Shown in pieces: positions 55,150-63,714 of a stretch of DNA of 64,000 nucleotides. The notes beneath the pieces were generated by a model that worked only from the letters and a program-made list of their open reading frames with translations, was not told the origin of the DNA and ran no database searches. The position numbers were made by a program, and so were the translations under genes. Position 1 is the stretch's first letter, and each line of letters opens with the position of its first letter. Source of the DNA: Hydrogenophaga sp. (lineage in GTDB: Bacteria > Pseudomonadota > Gammaproteobacteria > Burkholderiales > Burkholderiaceae_C); NCBI RefSeq assembly GCF_026125785.1, contig NZ_JAHCKL010000004.1, positions 186,001 through 250,000 of the forward strand, given 5' to 3'.

Positions 55150-56592
55150 ATGCGCCACCTGGCCCCCTCTCCCCTTGCCCCGGCGCCAGCCCTCCCCCGC
55201 TCGAGGTGGGCCCTGGCCAGCCTGTCACTGTCCATGCTGCTGTCCGCGCTGGGCACGAGCATCGCCAACGTCGGCCTGCCCACGCTGGCCGAAGCCTTTG
55301 GCGCGAGCTTCCAGCAGGTGCAATGGGTGGTGCTGGCCTATCTGCTGGCCATCACCACCCTGATCGTGAGCGCGGGGCGGCTGGGCGACCTGGTCGGCCG
55401 CAAGCGCCTGCTGCTCGCCGGCATCGCCCTCTTCACCCTGGCCTCGGCGCTGTGCAGCCTCGCGCCCACGCTGGGGCTGCTGGTCGCCGCCCGCGCGGCG
55501 CAAGGCCTGGGGGCCGCGCTCATGATGGCCCTCACGATGGCGTCCGTCGCCGACGCCGTGCCCAAGGCCCGCGCGGGCAGCGGCATGGGCCTGCTGGGCA
55601 CCATGTCCGCGGTCGGGACGGCGCTGGGCCCCACGTTGGGCGGCATCCTCATTGCCGGGCACGGCTGGCAGCTGATGTTCCTGGTCAACGTGCCCCTGGG
55701 CGCCTTGGCCCTGCTGCTGGTGCACCGCTTCGTGCCCGCAGAACCCCTGCGGCCGGACCAGGGCGAGCGACTTCGATTCGATCACCTGGGCACCGTGCTG
55801 CTGGCCGGCACCCTCGCGAGCTACGCGCTGGCCATGACCCTGGGGCGTGGCCGTTTCGGCCCGCTCAATGTCGCGCTGCTGCTCGTGGCGCTGCTGGGCA
55901 CCGGCCTGTTCCTGCGGGTCGAGTCGAAGGCGGCCTCCCCCCTGATCCGGCTGGCCATGTTTCGCCACCCCGCCCTGGGGAGCGGCTTTGCGGCCAGCGC
56001 CCTGGTTTCCTCCGTCGTGATGGCCACGCTGGTGGTGGGGCCGTTCTACCTGTCGGGAGCGCTCGCCCTTGACGCGGTCGCCATCGGGCTCGTCATGTCC
56101 ACCGGGCCGCTCGTCGCTGCCCTTGTCGGCGTGCCGGCGGGGCGCGCCGTGGACCGCTTCGGCCCTCACCGGGTCGGCGTGTCGGGACTCGTGGCCATGG
56201 CCGCAGGCGCGGCCGTCCTGCCCTTTCTGGCGACAGCCTCTGGCGTGCCCGGCTACGTCGCCTCGCTCGCCACCCTCACAGCCGGCTACGGGTTGTTCCA
56301 GGCCGCCAACAACACCGCCATCATGCAAAACGTGCACGCCAGCCAGCGTGGCGTCGCGGGCGCTCTCGTCAACCTCTCGCGCAACCTCGGTCTCATCACC
56401 GGTGCCTCCTTCATGGGCGGCGTGTTCGCCTGGGGTGCCGGGGCGACCGACCTGGCCACCACCCGCCCCGGCGCCCTGGCAACCGGCTTGCACTGGACCT
56501 TCGCGGTGGCACTTGCGCTGGTCTTGATCGCGCTCGCCCTGGGCTGGGTGGCGCGGCGCCGGGCCGCTGCTGCCCTGCGCCCTGTCGCCTGA
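55150..56592 (+). CDS. MFS transporter, DHA2 (drug:H+ antiporter) type
   Basis: 480-residue inner-membrane exporter with about 14 hydrophobic segments. Motif A is GRLGDLVGRKRLLLAG near residue 75, and a motif-C-like GTALGPTLGGILIAG is near residue 155. These place it in the DHA2 family of multidrug or organic-compound efflux pumps. The ATG at 55150 begins family sequence; the open frame reaching upstream is a shadow of the LysR gene. It is divergent from its likely LysR regulator. The substrate is unknown. Confidence 0.92.
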   Translation: MRHLAPSPLAPAPALPRSRWALASLSLSMLLSALGTSIANVGLPTLAEAFGASFQQVQWVVLAYLLAITTLIVSAGRLGDLVGRKRLLLAGIALFTLASALCSLAPTLGLLVAARAAQGLGAALMMALTMASVADAVPKARAGSGMGLLGTMSAVGTALGPTLGGILIAGHGWQLMFLVNVPLGALALLLVHRFVPAEPLRPDQGERLRFDHLGTVLLAGTLASYALAMTLGRGRFGPLNVALLLVALLGTGLFLRVESKAASPLIRLAMFRHPALGSGFAASALVSSVVMATLVVGPFYLSGALALDAVAIGLVMSTGPLVAALVGVPAGRAVDRFGPHRVGVSGLVAMAAGAAVLPFLATASGVPGYVASLATLTAGYGLFQAANNTAIMQNVHASQRGVAGALVNLSRNLGLITGASFMGGVFAWGAGATDLATTRPGALATGLHWTFAVALALVLIALALGWVARRRAAAALRPVA

Positions 56593-56724
56593 GCCGCCGC
56601 CGCTCACCCAGCCCGGCAAGCGTTTCGCACCACCGACACGCGGTTTCGTCGCAACCCGCTCGCCCAGCGCCACCGCGCGCTGCACAGTGCGGTCTCCCTC
56701 AACCCCTCGCTCCTGGAGCCCACC

Positions 56725-57285
56725 ATGCTGCTGCAACTCCTCGCCGACCACCCGCAAGCCGTGGTGCCCGTTCTGCGCCAGACACCCGTGTGGGTGTGGG
56801 GCCTGCTCGCCGCGTTCCTCGCGTTGGGCCTGAGCCAGCTGCGCGAGCGCACCGCCAGCCTGGCCCGCGTGTCGCTCATGCCGTTGGCGATGACGCTCTT
56901 CTCGGTGTCGGGCACGTACTCGGCGTTCGGTGCCACACCTCACCGGGGCCTGGCCATCACGGCCTGGCTCATCGCCGCCGTGTTCGCCTTCGCCCTCGTT
57001 GCGCGCGGCCGCGCCCATGGGGTGCAGTACGACCCGGCGCGGCGGCTGTATCGCCTGCCCGGCAGCGTCGTCCCGTTGTTGCTGGTCGTGGGCATCTTTC
57101 TGGTGAAGTACGTCGTCGGCGTGGATCTCACCATGGCACCGCAGCTGGTGCAGGACACGCAGTACGTGCTGTGCGTCGCCGCCCTGTACGGCGCTTTCAC
57201 GGGTTTCTTCGTTGGCCGCGCCTCGCGCCTGTGGCGCCTGGCGATCCGGCCTGCCAAAGCTCATTATTCACTTAATGGTGAATAA
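56725..57285 (+). CDS. DUF6622-like integral membrane protein
   Basis: 186-residue protein with about five hydrophobic segments (residues 20-40, 50-66, 75-94, 112-130, 145-165) and a basic C-terminus. The pattern TPVWVWGLLAAFLALGLSQLRER resembles the DUF6622 family, whose function is unknown. The ribosome binding site GGAG lies about 8 bases upstream. The final codons overlap the TetR-type operator at 57266-57283, so operator and coding sequence are shared. Confidence 0.75.
   Translation: MLLQLLADHPQAVVPVLRQTPVWVWGLLAAFLALGLSQLRERTASLARVSLMPLAMTLFSVSGTYSAFGATPHRGLAITAWLIAAVFAFALVARGRAHGVQYDPARRLYRLPGSVVPLLLVVGIFLVKYVVGVDLTMAPQLVQDTQYVLCVAALYGAFTGFFVGRASRLWRLAIRPAKAHYSLNGE
57266..57283. promoter_or_regulatory. 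TetR-type operator copy 1 (ATTCAC-N6-GTGAAT)
   Basis: ATTCACTTAATGGTGAAT is an 18-base inverted repeat 79 bases before the TetR gene. Its right half is identical to that of the copy at 58067. It probably mediates autoregulation of the TetR gene. It lies inside the last codons of the preceding membrane-protein gene. Confidence 0.75.
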
Positions 57286-57361
57286 AGGGTGATCCGAGGG
57301 AGTTCGGGTACGCTCTGGCGGCATTGCCCGCCGCCGTTTTCCCCGCAGAAGGACCCCCGCC

Positions 57362-58006
57362 GTGACCGCCAAGAAGGCCCCCTCCGAGCCCAAGATCCGC
57401 GACGCCGAGCGCTCCAAGGCCGCCATCCTCCTGGCCGCGCGCGAGGAGTTCGCCCGCACCGGCCTGGGGGGCGCGCGGGTGGAGCGCATCGCCGAGAAGG
57501 CGGCGGTGGACAAGAAGCTCGTCTACTACTACTTCAAGGACAAGGACGGCCTCTTCGCCGCCGCGCTGGAAAGCGTCTACGCCGAGATCCGCAACGCCCA
57601 GCTCTACCTCGACCTCCAGGGCATGCCCCCGCTCATCGCGCTGCGCCGGCTGGTGGAGTTCACCTGGGACTACTACATCGCCCACCCCGAATTCATCACC
57701 CTGCTCAACAGCGAAAACCTGCACCTGGCGCGCCACCTGCACGGCTCGCAGCGCATCCGCGAACTCAACTCGCCGCTGGTGCAGTCGCTCGGCGACATCC
57801 TGGAGCGCGGCCAGAAAGCCGGCCTGTTCCGCGCCGGCATCGACCCCGTGCAGCTCTACATCACCATCGCCGGCTGTTCCTACTTCTACCTCTCCAACAT
57901 CCACACCCTCTCGGCCGGCTTCAACCGCGATTTCAAATCGCCCAAGCAACTCACGCAGCGCCTGGCCCACATCACGGAAGTGGTCTCGGCCTTCGTGCTC
58001 GCCTAG
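57362..58006 (+). CDS. TetR-family transcriptional regulator
   Basis: 214-residue repressor starting at GTG 57362. The helix-turn-helix region (about 20-65) includes RSKAAILLAAREEFARTGLG and VERIAEKAAVDKKLVYYYF, typical of TetR. The C-terminal ligand domain is variable. It is flanked by two copies of the same inverted repeat (57266 and 58067), so it probably represses itself and the amidohydrolase-Bug unit that follows. The inducer is presumably the substrate of that unit, which is inference. Confidence 0.92.
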   Translation: MTAKKAPSEPKIRDAERSKAAILLAAREEFARTGLGGARVERIAEKAAVDKKLVYYYFKDKDGLFAAALESVYAEIRNAQLYLDLQGMPPLIALRRLVEFTWDYYIAHPEFITLLNSENLHLARHLHGSQRIRELNSPLVQSLGDILERGQKAGLFRAGIDPVQLYITIAGCSYFYLSNIHTLSAGFNRDFKSPKQLTQRLAHITEVVSAFVLA

Positions 58007-58066
58007 CGCTTTTCTTCACCGATCAGGGAAAACCAGGGGCCTCGCGCCCCTTTTCTTGGCCCTACA

Positions 58067-58084
58067 ATTCTCCAATTGGTGAAT
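58067..58084. promoter_or_regulatory. TetR-type operator copy 2 with overlapping -10
   Basis: ATTCTCCAATTGGTGAAT shares its 3' half (GGTGAAT) and ATTC end with copy 1. A -10-like TACAAT (58063-58068) overlaps its left edge, so the transcription start falls within the repeat. It lies 18 bases before the amidohydrolase start codon. Bound repressor would directly block initiation. Confidence 0.75.
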
Positions 58085-58102
58085 AAAGAGCGAGAAAAGC
58101 CC

Positions 58103-59119
58103 ATGCGAAAGATCGACAGCTACGCCCACATCCTGCCGCGCAAGTACTTCGAGCGCATGGCCGAGCTGGCCAAGGACAAAGGCGCCATCAAGCGCTGGCT
58201 GACCATCCCGGTGCTGTACGACCTGGAGGCGCGCCTGAAGATGATGGAAGGCTTCCCCGGCTACCAGCAGATCCTCACGCTCTCCAACCCGCCCATCGAG
58301 CTGATCGCCGGGCCCGACGACTCGCCCGCGCTGGCCCGCCTGGCCAACGAAGAGATGGCCAGCATCCGCGACGCGCACCCCGACAAGTTCCCCGCCTTCG
58401 TGGCCTCCCTGCCCATGAACAACCCGGCCGCTTGCCTGGAAGAAATGGCCTACGCCATCGGCGTGCTGGGCGCGCGCGGCATCCAGGTGTTCACCAACGT
58501 GAACGGCCGCCCGCTGGACGAGCCCGAGTTCTGGCCGATCTTCGAGGCCGCGGTGAAGACCTACGACGTGCCGGTGTGGATGCACCCCGCGCGCGGCGCC
58601 AACATGGCCGACTACGCCTCCGAGACGAAATCCAAATTCGAGATCTGGTGGACCTTCGGCTGGCCCTACGAGACCAGCGCCGCCATGACGCGCATGGTGT
58701 TCTCCGGCTTTTTCGACAAGCTGCCCGAGCTCAAGGTCATCACCCACCACATGGGCGCCATGATCCCGTTCTTCGACGGCCGCGTCGGCCCCGGGCTGGA
58801 CCAGTTCGGCAGCCGCACCTCGGACGAAGACTACGAAGGCCTGCTCAAGCGCATGGCCAGGCGGCCCATCGACTACTTCCGCCTGTTCTACGCCGACACC
58901 GCGCTGGCCGGCGGGCGCTCGGGCCTGCGCTGCGGGCTGGACTTCTTCGGTGCGAAGCAGGTCGTGTTCGCCTCCGACTGCCCCTTCGACCCGGAAGGCG
59001 GCCCCATGTTCATCCGCACCATCCCCGAAGCCATCGACTCGCTCAACCTGCCCGAAGAAGAACGGGAAGGCATCTACTTCCGCAACGCGCTGCGCCTGCT
59101 GAAGATGCCCTGCTGCTAG
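58103..59119 (+). CDS. Amidohydrolase (ACMSD-like, amidohydrolase_2 family)
   Basis: 338-residue TIM-barrel metal enzyme of the amidohydrolase-2 family, related to ACMSD decarboxylases and hydrolases. The first metal motif is Y7-A-H9, not the usual HxH. Further ligands are H161 (WMHPARG), H215/H216 (THHMG) and D292 (ASDCPFDP). The reaction may be decarboxylation or hydrolysis of an aromatic or ring-derived acid. It is followed by a Bug gene after 34 bases and controlled by the TetR operator. The ATG beginning MRKIDSYAH was preferred over an upstream one. Confidence 0.9.
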   Translation: MRKIDSYAHILPRKYFERMAELAKDKGAIKRWLTIPVLYDLEARLKMMEGFPGYQQILTLSNPPIELIAGPDDSPALARLANEEMASIRDAHPDKFPAFVASLPMNNPAACLEEMAYAIGVLGARGIQVFTNVNGRPLDEPEFWPIFEAAVKTYDVPVWMHPARGANMADYASETKSKFEIWWTFGWPYETSAAMTRMVFSGFFDKLPELKVITHHMGAMIPFFDGRVGPGLDQFGSRTSDEDYEGLLKRMARRPIDYFRLFYADTALAGGRSGLRCGLDFFGAKQVVFASDCPFDPEGGPMFIRTIPEAIDSLNLPEEEREGIYFRNALRLLKMPCC

Positions 59120-59153
59120 TCGCCACAACCACCCGATTGAAGGAGACACGACG

Positions 59154-60128
59154 ATGAAGAACCCATGGATTCGGGCGCTGCTGGCGGGCCTGCTGGCCGC
59201 CACCGGCCTTGGCGCGCAGGCGCAGGCCCAGAACTACCCCAGCCGCCCCGTGCGCATCATCGTGCCCTATGTGCCCGGTGGCACGGTGGACCTGGTGGCG
59301 CGCGTGCTCGCGCAGCGCCTCACCGAGCAGATGGGCCAGCCCTTCGTGGTGGAAAACCGCGCAGGCGCCAGCGGTGTCATCGGCAGCGACCTTGTGGCCA
59401 AGGCCCCGGCCGATGGCTACACGCTGCTGGTGCAGTCGCCCACGCTCATCGCCAACCCGCTCATGGTGCGCAAAGTGCCCTACGACGTGGTCACCGACTT
59501 CACGCCGGTGTCGTTCCTCGGCTCCGTGCCCATGGTGGTGGCGGCCCACCCCAGCGTGCCCGCCGACAACCTCCAGCAGTTCCTGGAGGCCGCGCGCGCC
59601 AAGCCGCAGGGTTTCAGCCTGGGCACCTCGGCCATCGGCTCACCCATGCACGTCTCGCTCGAAGCCATCAAATTCGGCGGCAAGCTGGAAATGCCCATCG
59701 TGGCCTACCGTGGCACGGCCGCGGCCCTCAACGACCTGCTCGGCGGCCAGATCAGCGTGATCATCGACGCCCTGCCGTCCACCGCGCCGCACATCGCCAG
59801 CGGCAAGCTCAAGGCCCTGGCCGTCACCACCAGGGCGCGCATCCCGAGCATGCCCAACGTGCCCACCGTGGCCGAGTCCGGCATTCCCGGCTTCGAGATG
59901 GTGACTTGGTACGGCCTGTGGGCGCCGGGCAAGCTGCCCGAGGCCATCAGCAAGCGCCTCACCGAAGAAAGCGCCAAGGCCATGCGATCGGCGCTGGTGA
60001 CCGAGCGCCTGGGCGCGCAAGGCTTCATCGCCGCGCCCATGGGCCCCGCCCAGTTCGCGCCCTACATCACCAAGGAAATCGCGACCTACGCGCGCATCGT
60101 GCGCGACGCCAAGATCCAGATCGACTGA
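59154..60128 (+). CDS. Bug-family (TTT) substrate-binding protein
   Basis: 324-residue periplasmic receptor with a Sec-type signal (WIRALLAGLLAATGLGAQAQA). Family loops RIIVPYVPGGTVDLVAR, VVENRAGASGVIGSDLVA, IVAYRGTAAALND and VTTRARIPSMPNVPTVAESG are intact. It is in one unit with the amidohydrolase, controlled by the TetR operator. It probably captures the amidohydrolase substrate. It converges on the LysR gene with 17 bases between stops. Confidence 0.93.
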   Translation: MKNPWIRALLAGLLAATGLGAQAQAQNYPSRPVRIIVPYVPGGTVDLVARVLAQRLTEQMGQPFVVENRAGASGVIGSDLVAKAPADGYTLLVQSPTLIANPLMVRKVPYDVVTDFTPVSFLGSVPMVVAAHPSVPADNLQQFLEAARAKPQGFSLGTSAIGSPMHVSLEAIKFGGKLEMPIVAYRGTAAALNDLLGGQISVIIDALPSTAPHIASGKLKALAVTTRARIPSMPNVPTVAESGIPGFEMVTWYGLWAPGKLPEAISKRLTEESAKAMRSALVTERLGAQGFIAAPMGPAQFAPYITKEIATYARIVRDAKIQID

Positions 60129-60145
60129 GGCAGGCGCGCGGCCCC

Positions 60146-61042
60146 TCAGGCCGCCGCCCCGGTGTAGCGCCGCATGCCCTTCACCAGCGCGTCGAACACC
60201 ACGCGGCAGCGCGCGTTGTGGCGCAGGCCTTCGTGCATGGCCACCCAGGTGGGCAGCTTGAAGGCAAAGCGATCGGGCAGCACGCGCACCAGCTGCGGGT
60301 CGCGCCGAGCCAGCCCGACCTGGCAGGCACCGATGCCCGCGCCCGCGCGAACCAGGGCCAGCTGACCCAGGTCGCTGTCGCAGCGCAAGTGGAAAGCCTC
60401 GTGTGTCCAGGCCGGCAGCTTCGCGCGCGCCGCCCGCACGAAAGGCGTCTCCACGTCGTAGCCGATCACCGTGTGCCGCGAGAGCTCCGCCATCGAGGCG
60501 GGCTGGCCAAAGCGCGCAATGTACGAGCGGTGCGCATGCAGGCCCACCACCACCTCGCCCACCTGGGTGGCCACCAGCACGTCCTGGCTCGGTGGCGCCA
60601 TGCGCACCGCGATGTCCACCTCGCGCTGCACCAGGTCCTGCAGGCGGTTGCTCAGCACCAGCTCCACCTCCAGCAGCGGGTGCTGGCGCCGCAGCGCCGC
60701 CAGCAGGGGCGGCAGCACCTCCACGCCCACCACCTCGCTCGCGGAAACGCGCACCGCGCCGCGCACCCCATCGCCCAGGCCGCGCGCCGTGCGCTCCAGC
60801 GCGGCGGCCGTGTTGTGCATCGCCTCGGCATCGCCGCGCAGCGCCAGCGCCGCATCGGTCGGCAGCAGGCCGGTCTGTGAGCGGGTGAAAAGCGCCAGGC
60901 CCAGCCGCGCCTCCAGCGCGGCGATGTGGCGCCCCACCGTGGGCTGCGTGAGGCCGAGCGCGCGCGCCGCGCCCGACAGCGAGCCTTCCCGCAGCACCGC
61001 GAGAAAGCTGCGGTAGAGCTCCCATCCAATGTCGTTGGCCAT
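60146..61042 (-). CDS. LysR-family transcriptional regulator
   Basis: 298-residue regulator. The N-terminal helix-turn-helix region is ELYRSFLAVLREGSLSGAARAL with GLTQPTVGRHIAALEARLG. The effector domain follows, with the usual GVRVSASEVVGVE-type strand at about 95-105. It is divergent from the NAD(P)-binding protein gene at 61140, which it may control. A LysR-type dyad (ATAGC-N11-GCTAT, 61053-61073) lies just upstream of its start. Confidence 0.92.
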   Translation of the reverse strand: MANDIGWELYRSFLAVLREGSLSGAARALGLTQPTVGRHIAALEARLGLALFTRSQTGLLPTDAALALRGDAEAMHNTAAALERTARGLGDGVRGAVRVSASEVVGVEVLPPLLAALRRQHPLLEVELVLSNRLQDLVQREVDIAVRMAPPSQDVLVATQVGEVVVGLHAHRSYIARFGQPASMAELSRHTVIGYDVETPFVRAARAKLPAWTHEAFHLRCDSDLGQLALVRAGAGIGACQVGLARRDPQLVRVLPDRFAFKLPTWVAMHEGLRHNARCRVVFDALVKGMRRYTGAAA

Positions 61043-61052
61043 GCAGAAATGT

Positions 61053-61073
61053 ATAGCGGGTGTTCGGTGCTAT
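61053..61073. promoter_or_regulatory. Candidate LysR operator (ATAGC-N11-GCTAT)
   Basis: A five-base inverted repeat with an 11-base centre lies 10 bases upstream of the LysR start codon and 66 bases before the divergent gene. The spacing matches the T-N11-A class. It probably serves autorepression and activation of the neighbour. Confidence 0.6.
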
Positions 61074-61139
61074 GCAATTTTCTTTTGCCCGGCGCGGGCG
61101 AAAAATCCACCCATCGCAAACCCTTTTTGGAGCATCGAC

Positions 61140-62144
61140 ATGAATCCCCCCCACACCGCACTCGTGCTCGGCGCCACCGGCGGCATTGGTGGCGAGGTCG
61201 CCCACCAGCTGCGCCAGGCCGGCTGGCGGGTGCGCGCCATGAAGCGCGGCCTGCGCACGCCGCCCCCCGCCGACGGCCTCGACTGGGTGGCGGGCGACGC
61301 CATGAACGCCGCCGACGTCCTGGCCGCCGCTCAAGGCTGCTCGGTCATCGTGCACGCCGTCAACCCGCCGGGCTACCGCCGCTGGCACGAGCTGGTGCTG
61401 CCGATGATCGACCACACCATCGCAGCCGCCCGGGCCCATGGCGCCACCGTGGTGCTGCCAGGCACGGTCTACAACCACGGGCCCGACGCCTTCCCGCTGC
61501 TCACCGAAGACTCGCCCCAGCACCCCCCAACCCGCAAGGGCGCCATCCGCGTGGCGCTGGAGCGCCGCCTGCAGGACGCCGCCGAAGCCGGCCACATCCG
61601 CGTGCTCATCGTGCGCTCGGGGGACTTCTTCGGCCCGCGGGCCGGCAACAACTGGTTTTCGCAGGGCATGGTCAAGCCCGGGCGGCCCGTGACCCGCGTG
61701 CAGCTCCCCGCGCGCCCCGGCGTGGGCCACCAGTTCGCCTACCTGCCCGACGTGGCCCGCACCATGGTCGAGCTGCTGCAACGGCGCGAGCACCTGCCCG
61801 CCTTCGCGGCCTTCCACATGGCCGGGCACTGGGACGCCGACGGCCGCCAGTTCGGCCAGGCCATCCAGCGCGCCGTGGTGCGCCACGGCGGCCGCGCGCC
61901 CACGCTCCAGCCCTTCCCCTGGTGGCTCATCCGGCTGGCGTCGCCCTTGGTGACCACCCTGCGCGAGCTGCTCGAAATGCGCTACCTCTGGCAACGCGAA
62001 GTGCGCATGGACAACCGCCGCCTGCTCCAGGTGCTGGGCCGCGAGCCCCACACCCCGCTGGACGAGGCCATCGAGGCCACGCTCCAGGGCATCGGCTGCC
62101 TCGGCGGGCGCGACAACCCCACGCCCGTGGCAGGCCGTGCCTGA
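61140..62144 (+). CDS. NAD(P)-binding epimerase/reductase family protein
   Basis: 334-residue extended short-chain dehydrogenase-type protein. The nucleotide site is VLGATGGIGGEVAHQL at the N-terminus; RRWHELVLPMIDHTI and VLPGTVYNHGPDAFPLL follow. The usual YxxxK catalytic pair is not evident, so it may be a sugar epimerase-like or flavin-type reductase, or a non-catalytic member. The start ATG lies at 61140, after GGAG at 61131-61134. It is divergent from a LysR gene and followed by glutaredoxin 17 bases later. Confidence 0.85.
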   Translation: MNPPHTALVLGATGGIGGEVAHQLRQAGWRVRAMKRGLRTPPPADGLDWVAGDAMNAADVLAAAQGCSVIVHAVNPPGYRRWHELVLPMIDHTIAAARAHGATVVLPGTVYNHGPDAFPLLTEDSPQHPPTRKGAIRVALERRLQDAAEAGHIRVLIVRSGDFFGPRAGNNWFSQGMVKPGRPVTRVQLPARPGVGHQFAYLPDVARTMVELLQRREHLPAFAAFHMAGHWDADGRQFGQAIQRAVVRHGGRAPTLQPFPWWLIRLASPLVTTLRELLEMRYLWQREVRMDNRRLLQVLGREPHTPLDEAIEATLQGIGCLGGRDNPTPVAGRA

Positions 62145-62161
62145 CCCGTAAACTCCGGGCC

Positions 62162-62404
62162 ATGTCACTCAAAATCGTCGTCTATTCCAAGTCCGCCTGC
62201 CCGCAATGCGAGTCGGCCAAGATGCTGCTCAAGTCCCGCTCGCTCGGTTTCGAGGAAATCAAGATCGACGACGAAGCCGAGCGCATCGCCTTCTACGAAA
62301 AGTGCGGGCCTTCGGTGCGGCAGATGCCGCAGATCTTCATCAACGACCAGCGCGTGGGCGGCCTCCAGGGGCTGCAAGCCGCGCTGGCGCAGCTCAACCG
62401 CTGA
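62162..62404 (+). CDS. Glutaredoxin
   Basis: 80-residue thiol-disulfide oxidoreductase with dithiol site C13-P-Q-C16 (SKSACPQCESAKMLL). The cis-proline motif RQMPQIFIND and the C-terminal GGLQGLQAAL are the glutathione-binding parts. The ATG begins MSLKIVVYS. It follows the epimerase-like gene with 17 bases between. It may be a GrxC-type protein, though the extra acidic residues (DDEAERIAFY) differ from E. coli. Confidence 0.9.
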   Translation: MSLKIVVYSKSACPQCESAKMLLKSRSLGFEEIKIDDEAERIAFYEKCGPSVRQMPQIFINDQRVGGLQGLQAALAQLNR

Positions 62405-62504
62405 GGCTGGCCGCCGCCCGTCGTTGCAAGGCGTTGTCCGACAGCCTGCGGGGCGCCCGGCGCGCCCAATGGGAATCTCCCCACCTTTCAAGGAGATTCC
62501 AACC

Positions 62505-62855
62505 ATGAGCATCAGCCACACACCCACCCCGGCCATGGCCGCACCCGTGGTGGACCAGGATCTTGAAGAGCAGGCCAAGCCCGGTTACGGCATTCCGTCG
62601 CAAGACCCCAGGCCCGCGGCGCAGGCCAAGCTCAGTCCCGCAGAAGCCGAGCGCGAAGCCCATTCCGTTGCCATGGGCGGCGGCGTGATGGTGGGCGCTG
62701 CCGCCGGTGCCGCCGTGGGCGTGGCCGTGGCCGGCCCGGTGGGCGTCGTCGTGGGCGGCGCGGTCGGCGGCGTGGCGGGCGCGCTCGGCGGGGCGGCGGC
62801 CGGTCAGGCCGTCAAGCCGGAAGAACCGAAAGAGCTCCCCAGCAACCTGCCATGA
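62505..62855 (+). CDS. Glycine-zipper domain protein, small, hypothetical
   Basis: 116-residue protein without a signal peptide. A hydrophobic glycine-rich stretch (about 63-100, AMGGGVMVGAAAGAAVGVAV and VVGGAVGGVAGALGG) fits a glycine zipper of a membrane-inserted or oligomeric protein; the N-terminus is polar and the C-terminus acidic. AAGGAG lies 9 bases upstream of the ATG. It overlaps the next gene by four bases. Function unknown. Confidence 0.7.
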   Translation: MSISHTPTPAMAAPVVDQDLEEQAKPGYGIPSQDPRPAAQAKLSPAEAEREAHSVAMGGGVMVGAAAGAAVGVAVAGPVGVVVGGAVGGVAGALGGAAAGQAVKPEEPKELPSNLP

Positions 62856-63346
62856 AGCTCGAAGGCTCCTGCCACTGTGGCCGGGTGACGTTCTCGGTCG
62901 ACTCGGCCGAGCCCGTGCCCTTCATGCGCTGCTACTGCTCGATCTGCCGCAAGACAGCCGGCACCGGCGGCTACGCCATCAACCTGGGCGCCGACCACCG
63001 CACCCTGAAGGTCAAGGGCAAGCGCCACCTGCGCGTCTACCAGGCCACCCTCCGCGACGGCGACGAGGTGGTGCGCCACAGCACCGGCCAGCGGCACTTC
63101 TGCGGTGTCTGCGGCACCGCCCTCTGGCTGTACGACCCGAGCTGGCCCGACCTGGTGCACCCGCACGCGGGCGCCATCGACACGCCCCTGCCCGTGCCGC
63201 CCTCGAACGTGCACATCATGCTGGGCTCCAAGGCCCCATGGGTTCGCGTGGAGGGCCGCCGCGGCGACCCGCGTTTTGACGAATACCCCGACTTCTCGCT
63301 CAAGGACTGGCACCGCCAGCACGTGGGCAAAGCGCCGTCAGACTGA
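62852..63346 (+). CDS. GFA/CENP-V domain protein (glutathione-dependent formaldehyde-activating family)
   Basis: 164-residue zinc-binding protein. The cysteine pattern CHCGRVTF, CYCSICRKT, and CGVCGTALW is that of the GFA fold. Some members bind glutathione adducts of formaldehyde, but many do not, so the substrate is unknown. It overlaps the glycine-zipper gene (ATGA) and converges on a small membrane-protein gene with an overlap of about nine bases. Confidence 0.85.
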   Translation: MKLEGSCHCGRVTFSVDSAEPVPFMRCYCSICRKTAGTGGYAINLGADHRTLKVKGKRHLRVYQATLRDGDEVVRHSTGQRHFCGVCGTALWLYDPSWPDLVHPHAGAIDTPLPVPPSNVHIMLGSKAPWVRVEGRRGDPRFDEYPDFSLKDWHRQHVGKAPSD

Positions 63347-63556
63347 AGCCTCGGGGGCGTTGCTCATCTGCTGATCGAGGCGCTTCTCGGTGTCCAGCAG
63401 GCCCATCAGGCCCAGGGCCCCGGTGGACAGGCCGAGGTAGATCAGCGCGTCCCAGGGCGACTGGTTCTGCCCCAGCGCCACCGCCAGATGAAGGATGGAG
63501 GCGATGGCCGCCATGCCGGCGACAGTGATCACACACAGCTTGAAAAACTCTTTCAT
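63338..63556 (-). CDS. Small membrane protein, hypothetical
   Basis: 72-residue protein with two hydrophobic segments (about 3-30 and 38-55) and a charged C-terminus (DTEKRLDQQM). The ATG at 63556 was chosen because AAGGAG lies six bases upstream; an ATG six bases earlier directly abuts it. Its 3' end overlaps the GFA gene 3' end on the opposite strand. No family recognised. Confidence 0.65.
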   Translation of the reverse strand: MKEFFKLCVITVAGMAAIASILHLAVALGQNQSPWDALIYLGLSTGALGLMGLLDTEKRLDQQMSNAPEASV

Positions 63557-63714
63557 CACCATCTCCTTGAATCAACGGTAACGGGCCGTGACAGCAGGAA
63601 GCAAGTGTGAATTTGAAGTGGTTTGCGCCGTGTAGGAAGACCAAAAATGCGTGTGTAGGAGGCGTCCCACACAGGGGAAGCCCCGCTGGGCGCGGGGGCG
63701 GGCGGCCCGATGGC

